Origin: Arthrobacter sp. JZ12
Lineage (GTDB): Bacteria; Actinomycetota; Actinomycetes; Actinomycetales; Micrococcaceae
Assembly (NCBI RefSeq): GCF_035189165.1
Contig: NZ_CP045246.1
Location: 2,232,001-2,296,000, forward strand
Reading direction: 5' to 3'
DNA length: 64,000 nt
Shown: piece after piece, positions 53,836-63,553 of the stretch
Numbering within the stretch: position 1 is the first letter of the stretch
Layout of the letters: the number at the start of each line of letters is the position of its first letter
Program-made: the position numbers and the translations under genes
Notes under the pieces: generated by a model
Seen by the model: the letters and a program-made list of their open reading frames with translations, nothing else
Database searches by the model: none
What the model was told of the DNA's origin: nothing

Positions 53836-55938
53836 ATGAAGTCGAGCATCACACGCATCTCCTCCGTTGCGGGTGTCGGAACGCTGTTACTGATAGGTCC
53901 CTTTGCTGCCGGAGCGGCATACGCCGTGGATCCCGTTGACTTCAGCTCCGAGACAGTCATCGACCAGGCTGACGTTCTGACCGACGCCGAGCAGCAGCAG
54001 GTTGAGCAGGCGATCTCCCAGCTGCAGAGCGAGCACGGGTATACGCTGCACGTCGCCTACGTAGACTCATTCACCAATCCTTCGGATGCCGAGGCATGGG
54101 CTCAGGAATCGGCATCGGCAAGCGGCTTCTCACCGACGGACGCACTCATGGTGGTGGGCCTTGAGCAAGAGCGCGCAGGTCTGATCGCTGATGACTCGGC
54201 ACCCTTCGGGAACCAGGAAAATCAGATCAACAATTCCGTCATTCTGCCCGAACTTTCGGACGGCGACTGGGATGGGGCAGCTATCGCAGCAACCAACGCC
54301 ATCGCCCAGGTCGTTGAAGGCGGAACCGTAGGTACAGGCACGCCTGACCAGGGCGGTGGAGGTTTCGGATCCGTGCTCTTCATCGGACTGCTTCTGATCC
54401 TCGCCGGCGTGGGCGGCTACTTCTACCTCCGCTCAAAAGGCAGGAGGCAGGCAGCCGGCCAGCAGCAACTGCCGTCCGAGATGGAATTCGGGCCCGGCAG
54501 GGGTAGTAACGGCGAAGTCCTTGATCCGCTGGCGTCGGTCAGCATCGAGGACCTGCGGCGCCGGGCCGGGAGTCTTCTCATCGCTGCGGACGACGCGATT
54601 AAATCCAGCGAACAGGAGCTTGGCTTCGCCCAGGCGCAGTACGGCGACGACGCCGTCAAGCCTTTCGCAGCCGACATCGCAGCTGCCAAAGCACATATGA
54701 GCGAGTCCTTCAAACTCCAGCAGCAGCTTGACGACCACATTCCGGACACCGAAGAAGACCAGCGCAAGTGGCTGGGCGACATCATTCGCCGGTGTGAATC
54801 AGTGAATGCTTCGCTCCAGGAGCACAAGGCCGACTTCGACGCTTTGCGGAAGCTGGAACGGAACGCACCCCGTGCACTGTCTGAAGCCCAGGCCGCAGCA
54901 GGCGAAGTCGGGACGCACCTGACGGCGGCGGAGGGCAGGCTCCGCCAACTTCAGAGCCGCTACGCAGCTTCCGCCACGTCTCAGGTCGAGGACAATGTCG
55001 ACCAGGCCCGCGAGCGTCTTCAGTTCGTGGACAACGCTGCCGCGACCGCGCAACGCCACCTGTCCGAGGGCAACACCGGTGCCGCCGTCGTTGCAGTTCG
55101 CGCTGCGGAAGAAGGCGTGCACCAGACCAAAGTCCTTCTGGAGGCCATCGATCGACGGGCCGAAGAGCTGGCCACTGCGGAGCGTGAAATGGAACGGGCG
55201 GTCGCAGATACCGAACAGGACCTCGCGCAGGGCCAGGCCATGGTTGCCGCCGGCTCCAACCCGGAACTGTCGGGTCCGGTAGCCGGTGCGGCCGCCGCGT
55301 TGGAGGCCGTGAAGCGGGAAATCGCAGGCGGCCGTATTGATCCGGTCGCCCTCCTACAGCGGGTCGAGGCAGCGCATACACAGCTGGATGCAGCGATCGG
55401 CGGAGTACGTGACCATGCGGAGCAGGTTCGTCGAGCGCGGGAAACCCTGCAGCACACCATCATGGCGGCACAATCCCGAATCTCGGGCACGGCTGACTAC
55501 ATCCGCGCACGCCGCGGCGGCGTCGGCAGTGAGGCACGAACCCGCCTGGCGGAGGCCGAACGCAACCTCGACTATGCCCTCAGGATCCAGAGTCAGGACC
55601 CAGTGACGGCGCTGTCCCACGCCCAGCAGGCCGCAGCTCTGGCGGAGCAGGCCGGCCAGATCGCGCAGAGCGACGTCGAGGGATTCGGTGGAAGGATGGG
55701 CGGCTTCGGCGGCGGCGGCATGTTCGGAAGCCGCGGTGACGGCATGGGCGGCGCCCTTCTTGGCGGGATCCTGATCGGTTCCATCCTCAACGGTGGCGGC
55801 CATGGGGGCGGCTTCTTCGGCGGAGGAGGCGGGGACTTCGGAGGAGACGGAGGCGGGATGTTCGGCGGCGGCGGGTTCGGTGGATTCGATTCCGGCGGCG
55901 GCGGATTCGGAGATTTCGGGGGCTTCGGCGACTTCTAG
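53836..55938 (+). CDS. TPM-domain protein with coiled coil and glycine-rich tail
   Basis: A 700-residue secreted or anchored protein. The signal peptide ends near AYA-VD at residue 30. The TPM (TLP18.3/Psb32/MOLO-1) domain covers about 37-160 (VIDQADVLTDAEQQQVEQAI, ALMVVGLEQERAGLIADD). One transmembrane helix lies near 178-197. A cytoplasmic alpha-helical region rich in Glu, Gln and Ala and likely coiled coil covers about 230-610. The final 85 residues are almost all Gly, Phe and Asp (GGFGGGGMFG-type repeats). The following gene is pspA. TPM proteins help repair or stabilise membrane complexes in other systems, so a membrane-stress role with PspA is inferred. Confidence 0.85.
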   Translation: MKSSITRISSVAGVGTLLLIGPFAAGAAYAVDPVDFSSETVIDQADVLTDAEQQQVEQAISQLQSEHGYTLHVAYVDSFTNPSDAEAWAQESASASGFSPTDALMVVGLEQERAGLIADDSAPFGNQENQINNSVILPELSDGDWDGAAIAATNAIAQVVEGGTVGTGTPDQGGGGFGSVLFIGLLLILAGVGGYFYLRSKGRRQAAGQQQLPSEMEFGPGRGSNGEVLDPLASVSIEDLRRRAGSLLIAADDAIKSSEQELGFAQAQYGDDAVKPFAADIAAAKAHMSESFKLQQQLDDHIPDTEEDQRKWLGDIIRRCESVNASLQEHKADFDALRKLERNAPRALSEAQAAAGEVGTHLTAAEGRLRQLQSRYAASATSQVEDNVDQARERLQFVDNAAATAQRHLSEGNTGAAVVAVRAAEEGVHQTKVLLEAIDRRAEELATAEREMERAVADTEQDLAQGQAMVAAGSNPELSGPVAGAAAALEAVKREIAGGRIDPVALLQRVEAAHTQLDAAIGGVRDHAEQVRRARETLQHTIMAAQSRISGTADYIRARRGGVGSEARTRLAEAERNLDYALRIQSQDPVTALSHAQQAAALAEQAGQIAQSDVEGFGGRMGGFGGGGMFGSRGDGMGGALLGGILIGSILNGGGHGGGFFGGGGGDFGGDGGGMFGGGGFGGFDSGGGGFGDFGGFGDF

Positions 55939-55987
55939 TCGGGCGCCTTTCAGGCAGTAATTATCCAGGCACATCGGAAGGTATCTC

Positions 55988-56755
55988 ATGGTAAAGCAGT
56001 CAATTTTCGGACGAATCGCAACCCTCGCCAAGGCCAACATCAACGCACTGCTCGATCAGGCCGAGGACCCGCAAAAGATGCTCGATCAGATGGTGCGGGA
56101 CTACTCAAACAGCATCGCCGAAGCTGAAAGCGCCGTAGCCCAGACAATCGGTAACCTGCGCATGCTTCAGGAGGACTACAACGAGGACCGCGAAAACGCG
56201 CGCACCTGGGGTAACAAGGCGCTGGCCGCGTCCAAGAAGGCCGATGAGTTCCGCTCGGCCGGAAACACGACCGATGCCGAGAAGTTCGACAACCTTGCCA
56301 AGGTGGCCATCCAGCGGCAGATCAACGCCGAGAATGAGGCCAAGGGCGCAGAACCGACCATCGCTTCACAGACGGAGATCGTCGAGAAGCTGAAGGACGG
56401 CCTCAACCAGATGAAGGGCAAGCTCAACGAGCTCACGAGCAAGCGTGATGAACTCATTGCCCGCTCCCGGACAGCAGCAGCCCAGCAGCAGGTACACGAG
56501 GCTATGAAGAGCATTGACTTCATGGATCCCACCAGCGAGGTGGGCCGCTTCGAGGAGAAGATCCGGCGCGAGGAAGCACGTGTTCGCGGTCAGCAGGAAC
56601 TGGCCAGCTCCAGCCTTGACGCCCAGTTTGAGAGCCTGGAGGACCTTGGCGAGCAGACCGAGATTGAGGCCCGCCTCGCCGCCCTCAAGGCCGGAGCGTC
56701 AAGTTCTGCCGCGCCGTCGGCAATTGAGCAGGGCGAGGAAAGCCCCAAGTACTGA
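55988..56755 (+). CDS. pspA: PspA/IM30-family protein
   Basis: A 255-residue coiled-coil protein with the family opening QSIFGRIATLAKANINALLDQAEDPQKMLDQMVRD. Long helices with high Glu, Lys and Ala content continue to about 200, and a short Ser/Ala tail ends it. PspA/Vipp1 proteins form ESCRT-III-like rods and rings on damaged membranes. It is 49 bp after the TPM gene and ends in a strong terminator, so the two likely form an operon. No PspF-type regulator or PspB/C partner is seen here. Confidence 0.92.
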   Translation: MVKQSIFGRIATLAKANINALLDQAEDPQKMLDQMVRDYSNSIAEAESAVAQTIGNLRMLQEDYNEDRENARTWGNKALAASKKADEFRSAGNTTDAEKFDNLAKVAIQRQINAENEAKGAEPTIASQTEIVEKLKDGLNQMKGKLNELTSKRDELIARSRTAAAQQQVHEAMKSIDFMDPTSEVGRFEEKIRREEARVRGQQELASSSLDAQFESLEDLGEQTEIEARLAALKAGASSSAAPSAIEQGEESPKY

Positions 56756-56777
56756 CAACTTGTCAGACAATCAGCAA

Positions 56778-56816
56778 CACAAGAACGGCGGTCCGCTGCG
56801 GGCCGCCGTTCTTGTG
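56778..56816 (+). terminator. Terminator after pspA
   Basis: CACAAGAACGGCGG (56778-56791) and CCGCCGTTCTTGTG (56803-56816) are exact 14-base reverse complements, with a further CCGC/GCGG pair inside the loop. It lies 22 bp past the pspA stop and ends just before the photolyase gene. Confidence 0.8.
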
Positions 56817-56830
56817 TCCGGAACGGTAGA

Positions 56831-58228
56831 TTGAGCCCTGTGCCTCTGACCCTGGTATGGCTTCGAGATGACTTGCGGGTGAGCGACAACCCGGCGCTGC
56901 AGTTCGCTGCTGAGCGCGGCGACGTCGTCGTTTGCTACGTTCTGGACGAAGAGAGCCCAAACTTGAGGCCCCTTGGTGGAGCTTCGCGTTGGTGGCTTCA
57001 CCACTCTCTCGCTTCCCTCGCTGAGTCCCTGCGCGCGCTGGGGGCAGGTTTGGTACTGCGGTCAGGACCGGCGGAAACAGTCATTCCCGAACTGGTTCAG
57101 GACACTGGTGCGGACGCCGTTGTCTGGAATCGTCGATACGGCTCCGCCGAACGAACTGTTGATGCCGGCATAAAGGCGAGACTTAGCGCAATCGGCCGCG
57201 AGGTTCACAGCTTCCAGGCGAACCTTCTCTTCGAGCCGTGGACGGTTACTACAGCGGACGGCTCGCCCTACCGCATGTATTCGCCCTTCTGGCGGGCGTG
57301 CCTCGCACAGCCGTTTCCCCGTGCTCCGCTCGATCCGCCAGCTGCCCTCTCCGGTCCCGTAATTGGGTCCGAAAACCTGGCGGACTGGCACCTTCTGCCT
57401 AGCGCACCTGACTGGGCAGGCGGACTGCGCGAGACATGGACTCCCGGGGAACCCGCCGCGCAGGGCCAGCTTGCGCGATTCCTCGAGGAGGCCATTGACG
57501 GCTACGCCGATGCCCGGCAACTGCCGCACGTTGAGGGAACAAGTCGCCTCTCACCGCATCTTCGCTTCGGCGAAGCAAGCCCCTTCCAGGTCTGGCATGC
57601 TGCATCGCTCGCCCAAAGCGCAGTCCGCGCGCCGGACCTGACCGTCTTCACCAAAGAGCTGGGTTGGCGCGAATTCTGCTGGCAGTTGCTGTACCACAAT
57701 CCAGGCCTGGCGGACGAGAACTACCGCACGGAGTTCAACGCCTTCCCCTGGCAGACGCCGGACCCGGCTGAGCTGCGGTCCTGGCAGCGCGGGCTGACCG
57801 GCTACCCCCTGATCGACGCCGGGATGCGTCAGCTGTGGCACACCGGGTGGATGCACAACCGCGTCCGCATGGCGGTGGCATCGTTTCTGGTCAAGAACAT
57901 GATGGTGGACTGGCGGGTGGGCGAGCAGTGGTTTTGGGACACACTCGTCGACGCCGATCCGGCCAACAATGCAGCGAATTGGCAGTGGGTGGCCGGCTCG
58001 GGGGCAGACGCAGCCCCGTACTTCCGGATCTTCAATCCAGTGACACAGAGCCGAAAGTTCGACGCCGCAGGAGAGTACATCCGAAGGTGGGTCCCGGAGC
58101 TCCGCGGAGCGGAAGATGTGCACGAACCGTGGAGGGGACCAAGGAACGGGTATCCGCTTCCGCTATTGGACCTGAAGGAGTCGCGCGAGCGCGCCCTCAC
58201 CGCCTACCGGGATCTGCGCCGGAATTAG
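56831..58228 (+). CDS. phrB: Deoxyribodipyrimidine photolyase
   Basis: About 465 residues, with a TTG start at 56831 and a GTG at 56840 equally possible. The N-terminal alpha/beta antenna domain (about 1-130, VWLRDDLRVSDNPALQ) precedes the FAD-binding helical domain (about 270-460). That domain has LGWREFCWQLLYHNP, QRGLTGYPLIDAGMRQLW, TGWMHNRVRMAVASFLVKNM, WQWVAGSGADAAPYFRIFNP and the Trp-rich pattern of class I CPD photolyases. It repairs UV-induced cyclobutane dimers with blue light. The 3' end overlaps the convergent DUF6328 gene by 32 bp. Confidence 0.93.
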   Translation: MSPVPLTLVWLRDDLRVSDNPALQFAAERGDVVVCYVLDEESPNLRPLGGASRWWLHHSLASLAESLRALGAGLVLRSGPAETVIPELVQDTGADAVVWNRRYGSAERTVDAGIKARLSAIGREVHSFQANLLFEPWTVTTADGSPYRMYSPFWRACLAQPFPRAPLDPPAALSGPVIGSENLADWHLLPSAPDWAGGLRETWTPGEPAAQGQLARFLEEAIDGYADARQLPHVEGTSRLSPHLRFGEASPFQVWHAASLAQSAVRAPDLTVFTKELGWREFCWQLLYHNPGLADENYRTEFNAFPWQTPDPAELRSWQRGLTGYPLIDAGMRQLWHTGWMHNRVRMAVASFLVKNMMVDWRVGEQWFWDTLVDADPANNAANWQWVAGSGADAAPYFRIFNPVTQSRKFDAAGEYIRRWVPELRGAEDVHEPWRGPRNGYPLPLLDLKESRERALTAYRDLRRN

Positions 58229-58721
58229 CATTCTGGACCGACCGACGTTTAATCCCTTCCGGGATCACTACCCACAAGACCAGAATCAGCATTGCTAGGC
58301 TGACGGCAACGACAGTTCCTGCGCTTCGGTCCAGCACGATGTCAAAGATTAGGCCGGTTGTTCCGATCAGGACGAGCGCAACAAAAACCATTGTGGCACG
58401 AAGGATGCGGTTTGCATTGCGAACCAGTGTCTCCTTGATTCGCAGACGGAAGAATGTACGGTGCATGATCACGGTAGCCAGGAGCAGTGTCGTAATGAGC
58501 GCAGACAGCACCACAAGCACAAGGTAGACAACCAACTGGAAATCATCGAGCTCTTCGAAGCGCGCTTGAAATGGAAGCGTGAGCAAGAACCCCGTCAGGA
58601 TTTGTATACCGGTTTGAAGTACGCGCAACTCCTGAAGTAACTCCAGCCAGTTCCGGTCGACCCGCTGTAGAGCTGTTTCCCCACGCTCACTGTCACCGCC
58701 AATCGGACCCTGCTCAATCAT
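58197..58721 (-). CDS. DUF6328 membrane protein
   Basis: About 174 residues from the ATG at 58721 (MIEQGPIGGDSERGETALQ); a start nine codons earlier is open. It has about four transmembrane helices between 35 and 150, with the family phrase LQELRVLQTGIQILTGFLLTLPFQARF in the first helix and HRTFFRLRIKETLV in a cytoplasmic loop. Function is unknown. Its 3' end overlaps the photolyase gene on the opposite strand. Confidence 0.8.
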   Translation of the reverse strand: MIEQGPIGGDSERGETALQRVDRNWLELLQELRVLQTGIQILTGFLLTLPFQARFEELDDFQLVVYLVLVVLSALITTLLLATVIMHRTFFRLRIKETLVRNANRILRATMVFVALVLIGTTGLIFDIVLDRSAGTVVAVSLAMLILVLWVVIPEGIKRRSVQNANSGADPGRR

Positions 58722-58789
58722 GGATACAGTGTAGGTGAGCTGAGGCACACTCCGCCGGACAAATGCCAGCGAAAGCGACCGGCAAAAGC

Positions 58790-58822
58790 GAAGGTCCGGA
58801 AAGCTAAGCTTTCCGGACCTTC
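58790..58822 (-). terminator. Terminator after the initiator tRNA
   Basis: Arms 58790-58805 and 58807-58822 are exact 16-base reverse complements (GAAGGTCCGGAAAGCT and its complement), followed on the minus strand by GCTTTTGCC. It lies seven bases past the tRNA 3' end. Confidence 0.85.
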
Positions 58823-58828
58823 AGTAAG

Positions 58829-58902
58829 TTGCGGGGGCAAGATTTGAACTTGCGACCTCTGGGTTATGAGCCCAGCGAGCTACCGAACTGCTCCACCCCG
58901 CG
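58829..58902 (-). tRNA. Initiator tRNA-Met (CAT anticodon)
   Basis: A 74-base cloverleaf without encoded CCA. The anticodon loop is CTCATAA with CAT at its centre. Two initiator features are visible: a C1-A72 mismatch at the end of the acceptor stem (CGCGGGG against CCCCGCA) and three consecutive G-C pairs in the anticodon stem (CTGGG/CCCAG). The T loop is TTCAAAT. It therefore starts protein synthesis rather than decoding internal Met. Confidence 0.93.
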
Positions 58903-58914
58903 GCGGTGATTACT

Positions 58915-58943
58915 ACTCTACCCGCCGCGGGGCCGGATCCCAA
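58915..58943 (-). promoter_or_regulatory. Promoter of the initiator tRNA
   Basis: On the minus strand TTGGGA (58938-58943) and TAGAGT (58915-58920) are 17 bp apart. The predicted start point is about 7 bp upstream of the mature tRNA 5' end. It lies in the 69-bp gap after the UPF0182 gene, so the tRNA need not rely on read-through. Confidence 0.55.
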
Positions 58944-58971
58944 ATCGAGGGTCTGCAGCCTATTCGATTGC

Positions 58972-61900
58972 CTACTCTCCGGCTTCCGAGAGCCGGGTTT
59001 CAGCGTCGAGAGCACGCTGCAGGGCCTGGTTGAGCCGCTCCTGGGCTTCGCCGTAAGCAGCGAAGTCTCCCTCAGCGAGTGCGGCCTCTCCCTCCTGGAT
59101 CGCAGTGTTCGCATCCTGAAGCGCCGCACGGAGATCCGCTGCCGGATCCCCGGTACCCGGATCAGCCGGCGCCGTGGGCTCCTGGGTAGGTTCGGCTGTC
59201 GCTTCGCCGGTTGGCTCTTCACCCGCAGGTGGCGCTGCCGGATCGTCCGGTGTTTCACCCACATTCTCGCTGTCACCGGTCTCGGCGCCCGAGTCACCCT
59301 GGAAGACCTGGTCCAGCGCCTCGGCAAGCGTGGGCGCAAATCCAACCTGTTCCCCGAAGCTCACAAGCACACGACGCAGCACCGGGAAGGACGAGTCACC
59401 CGAAGACTGAACGAAAACGGGCTGGACATAGGCTACGCCGCCGCCGATCGGCAGGGTGAGCAGGTTGCCGCTGATCACTTCGGAAGCACCTTGCCGCAGC
59501 AGGTTTAGCTGCTGGGAAACCTCGGTATCCGAGTTGAAGAGGTTGGCTGCCTGTCCGGGACCGACTGCAGAGTCCTGCCCCGAGGAGTCCAGCAGCCGCA
59601 GCGTGCCATAGGTTTCTGCCTTTACGCCGTCCTCGCCCGTTCCTGCATCACCGTCGGCAGCAAGGAAGCCGTAGAGGATGTTGCGCGGTTCCTGCCCCTC
59701 AGGCACAAACGGGATGAACGGCGTCGTCAGGGAGAAGCTTGCCGATTCCTGCTCAGGCATTTGAAGCGAGAGGTAGAACGGCGGTTGCTTGACCTCCTGC
59801 TCGCCCTCTTCCAGAGTCGGGTCGACCGGAACGGCCCACGCCTCGTTGTTGCTGTAGAACGGCTGGGTCTGGGTGACGTGGTAGCGGGCGAGGAGTTCGC
59901 GCTGAACCTTGAAGAGATCCTCCGGATACCTCACGTGGGCCATCAGGTCGGCTGACATCTCGCTGTACGGCTGAAGCGACGTAGGGTACACGTTCTGCCA
60001 GGCCTTCAGGATCGGATCCTGGTCATCCCAGGCATAAAGGTTCACTGAGCCGTCGTAGGCATCGACTGTTGCCTTGACTGCGTTGCGGATGTAGTTGACC
60101 TGTTCAGCAGGGAGGGCGGTGGCCACCCCTTCCGCCGTCAGCGAGTCGACCGTGGCGGACTGAAGCTCCTGCTGCGTGGAATACGGGTAGTCGGCCGTGG
60201 TGGTGTAGCCGTCGATGATCCACTTCACGCGTCCGTCTACGATGGCCGGATAGGCGTTGCTGTCCAGGGTCAGGTAGGGCGCGACCTTCTCGACCCGTTC
60301 CACGGGATCCCGGTCGTAGAGGATCTGCGACTCGCCGTTCACCTGGTCGGAGAGCAACAGATCCGTCGACTGGAACTTAAGTGCGTACACAAGACGATTG
60401 AAGAAGTTCCCGACACCCGGCCCGCCATCGCCTTCGAAGGTGCTGCGCGCCTCCTGATCCGACTCCTCGGTCTGCGGCCGGTCGATCTCCAGCGGGGTTG
60501 CTCCCTCAGGGGCACCCACGATGGAGTACTCCGGAGACTCCTCCCCAAAGTAGATGCGGGGTTCGAACGTGCTCTCATCTCCCAGCAGACCCGTGGACGG
60601 GATGCCGGACTGGATGAATGATGGGCGCCCGTCCGGCTCGACGGTCGAACCTGCCGCCGCAACCACGCCATAGCCGTGGGTGTAATACACGTGCTCGTTG
60701 ATCCAGCCGTCGGGCACACCCGCAGTGTTGAGTTCGCGAACCGCGATCACGGTGTCCTCGATCTCGCCGTCGATCTCGTACCGGTCGACGTTGAGGATCT
60801 CGGGGAATTGGTAGTACTGCCGGAACTGCTGGAGCTGGCTGAACGCATCACTGACGAGGTTCGGATCCAGCAGGCGGATATTCGCAGTTGTTTCGCCGTC
60901 CTCGTTCAGCGCGCCCTCCTGGGGCACTTCTTCGACGCCGTAGTTGCTCACCTGCACCTGGTCCAGCCCATAGGCAGCGCGCGTCATGTTCATGTTGCGC
61001 TCGATAAACGGTTCCTCGCGGCTGAACTCGGACGGAACCACCTGGAACCTCTGGATGACCCATGGATAGATTCCTCCCGCCAGGATGGCGGTGATGATGA
61101 GCATCGCGGTTCCGATGACGGGAAGCCGCCAGCGGCCGATAGCCACCGAGATGAGGAAGAGGACGGCGACGATAATGGCAGCGGCCGCCAGGATTGCCTT
61201 GGTTGGGATGACAGCATTCACGTCCGTATAGAGCGCGCCGGCCCATTTACCGCTGCTGCCGGTCACGGTGGCGTATCGGTCGAGCCAGTAGTTGACACCC
61301 TGCAGGATGAGGAAGAGTGCGGCGAGGACGGCAATGTGCGTCCTCGCGGCCCTGCTGGTGAACAGCCCCTTCTCCTCAATCCGGACGCCGCCGTAGAGGT
61401 AGTGGGTGAGGATGCCGGCGATACCGCTGATCACGACCACGCTGACCAGGAACCCGACGAGGAAACCAAGGAACGGCAGTGTGAAGACGTAGAAACCGAT
61501 ATCCAGCTGGAACTGGGGGTCTGGTTCGCCAAAGGGCTGTGCGTTGAAGAAAAGGAGCATCCGTTCCCATTGCGAGGCTGCTGCAGTGCCGGCGAAGGCG
61601 CCCAGGACCAGCGGTATGCCGATCATGAGGAGGCGGCGGATGGGCTCCAGCTGCGTCTGGTAGCGGTTGAGGTTGTCCTGGATGCTGCTGTCCGGCGCGT
61701 AGATAGGACGGGACCGGTACGCGATGCGCATGCTGAAGTAGACGCATACCGCCATCACCAGGAAGGCAAGCAGGAAGAGGCCGATCCGGGAAAGGTTCTC
61801 GGTGACGAACACCTCCAGGAACCCGAGCTGGTTGTACCAGAGGACGTCTGCGTAGACCTGCGAGAAGTAGACGAACCCAACTACAAGCAGTCCCAGGACT

Positions 61901-61995
61901 ACCAGCGTTGGAACCAGCGGCCCGCGCCGCCTGTTCGGGGAGGAATACGGTTGGCTCGGCCGGTTGCTGAAAGGCCGGTCTTGTCCGGATGTCAC
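58972..61995 (-). CDS. UPF0182 family membrane protein
   Basis: A 1007-residue protein of the large actinobacterial/cyanobacterial UPF0182 family. Seven transmembrane helices lie in the first 330 residues, starting at about 28. They are followed by a large extracytoplasmic domain with family phrases [42 protein letters not shown] and [21 protein letters not shown]. The last 100 residues are acidic and proline-rich, then helical. The GTG start at 61995 is used. It sits between the PDZ-Lon gene and tRNA-Met, an arrangement matching the mycobacterial Rv3193c/Rv3194c order. Function is unknown. Confidence 0.9.
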   Translation of the reverse strand: MTSGQDRPFSNRPSQPYSSPNRRRGPLVPTLVVLGLLVVGFVYFSQVYADVLWYNQLGFLEVFVTENLSRIGLFLLAFLVMAVCVYFSMRIAYRSRPIYAPDSSIQDNLNRYQTQLEPIRRLLMIGIPLVLGAFAGTAAASQWERMLLFFNAQPFGEPDPQFQLDIGFYVFTLPFLGFLVGFLVSVVVISGIAGILTHYLYGGVRIEEKGLFTSRAARTHIAVLAALFLILQGVNYWLDRYATVTGSSGKWAGALYTDVNAVIPTKAILAAAAIIVAVLFLISVAIGRWRLPVIGTAMLIITAILAGGIYPWVIQRFQVVPSEFSREEPFIERNMNMTRAAYGLDQVQVSNYGVEEVPQEGALNEDGETTANIRLLDPNLVSDAFSQLQQFRQYYQFPEILNVDRYEIDGEIEDTVIAVRELNTAGVPDGWINEHVYYTHGYGVVAAAGSTVEPDGRPSFIQSGIPSTGLLGDESTFEPRIYFGEESPEYSIVGAPEGATPLEIDRPQTEESDQEARSTFEGDGGPGVGNFFNRLVYALKFQSTDLLLSDQVNGESQILYDRDPVERVEKVAPYLTLDSNAYPAIVDGRVKWIIDGYTTTADYPYSTQQELQSATVDSLTAEGVATALPAEQVNYIRNAVKATVDAYDGSVNLYAWDDQDPILKAWQNVYPTSLQPYSEMSADLMAHVRYPEDLFKVQRELLARYHVTQTQPFYSNNEAWAVPVDPTLEEGEQEVKQPPFYLSLQMPEQESASFSLTTPFIPFVPEGQEPRNILYGFLAADGDAGTGEDGVKAETYGTLRLLDSSGQDSAVGPGQAANLFNSDTEVSQQLNLLRQGASEVISGNLLTLPIGGGVAYVQPVFVQSSGDSSFPVLRRVLVSFGEQVGFAPTLAEALDQVFQGDSGAETGDSENVGETPDDPAAPPAGEEPTGEATAEPTQEPTAPADPGTGDPAADLRAALQDANTAIQEGEAALAEGDFAAYGEAQERLNQALQRALDAETRLSEAGE

Positions 61996-62171
61996 TGTGA
62001 CCTCATCCTTGGGGGGTACGGAGTGCTGGAAACACCCGACGGCGCGGGCTCCACTGTTGTTTATTCTGCCCTGAGCACGTGCGCGCCACCCAATTCAGTT
62101 CCGGCTCTTCGGAGACGGGACGCAATCGTTTCCCAATCGTGTCCAAACTGCCTCTTGCGGAACCCTCGACG

Positions 62172-63278
62172 TCAGCCTTCGCAGGACGGTAGCTGGGCGC
62201 CGTCGTCATTTCCCGCGCCCAATGCCTCGACCGCGCTGACCGCGTCAGCAAGGGTCTCAACGCGGACTACCTGAAGCCCCTCCGGAACATGGCCGACGAC
62301 CTCTCCGCAGTTATCTGCCGGCGCAAGGAACACTTCAGCGCCGGACTCGCGGGCCCCTACCAGCTTTTGGCGGATACCCCCGATCGGGCCGACCGTTCCG
62401 GAGGACTCGATCGTGCCGGTGCCGGCGAAGTGGCGCCCGCCGGTAAGTTCCCCCTCGGTCAGCTTGTCGACAATTCCGAGGGCGAACATCATTCCCGCTG
62501 AAGGTCCACCGACGTTGTTCAGGGCGATATCGACGTCGAAGGGAAACTGGAACTCGGACATCAGGAAGATGCCCAGCTGGTAGTCGCCGGTGTCCCCCTT
62601 CCGGGGTTGCGCCGACTCCACGACCTCCTCGCCGTCCCGCAGTACCGTGATGTCGACGGCATCTCCGGCGGCTTCATTCAGGGCATCCCGCAGGGGCTGC
62701 AGGGATTGGACCGCATCTCCGTCGACTTCGGTCAGCACATCACCTTCTCGAAGAATGCCCTCCGACACCGATTCCGGCGCAAACCCAACCACCGAGAGGG
62801 TTTCCTCGTACGGTATGTCAAGGTGGCCGAGAGCGGCTGCAACCGCTGCTTCCTGCGAGGAGGTCATGGCGGCCGCGTTCTGCTCTTCGATTTCCGCCTG
62901 GGAGGTCTCAGGTGGATAGACCAGCTCGCGGGGGGTGACGGTCTGCGCGGGATCCGCCCACGCTCGGAATGCGTCGAAGATGCTTATCTGCTGGCCCGGT
63001 CCGCCCGCCACGAAAACCGTGGTCAGGTCCAGTTTCCCGCTGGTGGGATAGGTCTCGCGCCCTTCAACCGAAATCAGCGGGTCCTCATTCACCGTCCCGA
63101 TTGTGTTGAAGGTTGGGCCCGGGGATTCCACGACGTACGGCGCAGGCAGTAGCACGGCAGCAGCACCGAGTCCTATCGCGAGCAGCCCTGAGACCGACAT
63201 GACGGTGAAGCGGGGGTCCCGCTTCCTGGGGAGATCATTGCGCCGGGACGTATCTGGCGAGAGCGTCGGCTGGGTCAA
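62172..63278 (-). CDS. PDZ-Lon (S16) membrane-anchored protease
   Basis: A 368-residue protein with one N-terminal transmembrane helix near 27-50, a PDZ domain at about 160-235 (VVGFAPESVSEGILREGDVL) and a C-terminal Lon-type peptidase domain. The catalytic serine is in GGPSAGMMF (near 258) and the lysine in IRQKLVGA (near 303). No ATPase domain is attached, so it is ATP-independent. Its neighbours, UPF0182 downstream and the divergent DUF2342 metalloprotease, are conserved in actinobacteria. The substrate is unknown. Confidence 0.88.
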   Translation of the reverse strand: MTQPTLSPDTSRRNDLPRKRDPRFTVMSVSGLLAIGLGAAAVLLPAPYVVESPGPTFNTIGTVNEDPLISVEGRETYPTSGKLDLTTVFVAGGPGQQISIFDAFRAWADPAQTVTPRELVYPPETSQAEIEEQNAAAMTSSQEAAVAAALGHLDIPYEETLSVVGFAPESVSEGILREGDVLTEVDGDAVQSLQPLRDALNEAAGDAVDITVLRDGEEVVESAQPRKGDTGDYQLGIFLMSEFQFPFDVDIALNNVGGPSAGMMFALGIVDKLTEGELTGGRHFAGTGTIESSGTVGPIGGIRQKLVGARESGAEVFLAPADNCGEVVGHVPEGLQVVRVETLADAVSAVEALGAGNDDGAQLPSCEG

Positions 63279-63553
63279 GGAGAATCACTTTCAGCTTGGG
63301 GTGGCGTCCTGAAGGGCAACCCAGATCCGGCGCCGCCCCTGGGCATCACAGCCCAAGCCTACAAGCCGTTCCTGATAGAAGCCTGCCGATCTTCCCGCAC
63401 CTGCTTTGCCTAGAGCGAACTCACGAGGGCACAGACGACAACGCCGGAACGTGCCGGTAACGTTTGAAACCCCGAGCGACCGCTGTCGGCCAGACACCTT
63501 TCAATCAGACAGCTTCCGATCAGACACCTTTCGACCAAGGACCGGTGGTACCG
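63279..63553. other. Divergent region between the PDZ-Lon gene and the metalloprotease gene
   Basis: A 275-bp gap between two divergent starts. It contains three 15-bp tandem repeats at 63491-63535. I see no further gene in it. Confidence 0.5.
63491..63535 (+). repeat. Three tandem 15-bp repeats before the metalloprotease gene
   Basis: CAGACACCTTTCAAT, CAGACAGCTTCCGAT and CAGACACCTTTCGAC follow each other with an exact period of 15. The array ends 18 bp before the ATG at 63554 and stays in frame with it, so it could encode QTPFD-type repeats if translation began further upstream (a TTG at 63464 is in frame). Confidence 0.75.

Noticed and set aside
53529..53960. A longer N-terminus for the HtrA-like protease
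   Set aside because: The extension would overlap the divergent TPM start and promoter. The ATG at 53528 has a good ribosome site and the proline-rich start usual for the family.
60676..62274. A 532-residue open frame on the plus strand
   Set aside because: It lies antisense to UPF0182 and the PDZ-Lon 3' end, has no recognisable domain and follows the mirrored codon bias of the real gene.
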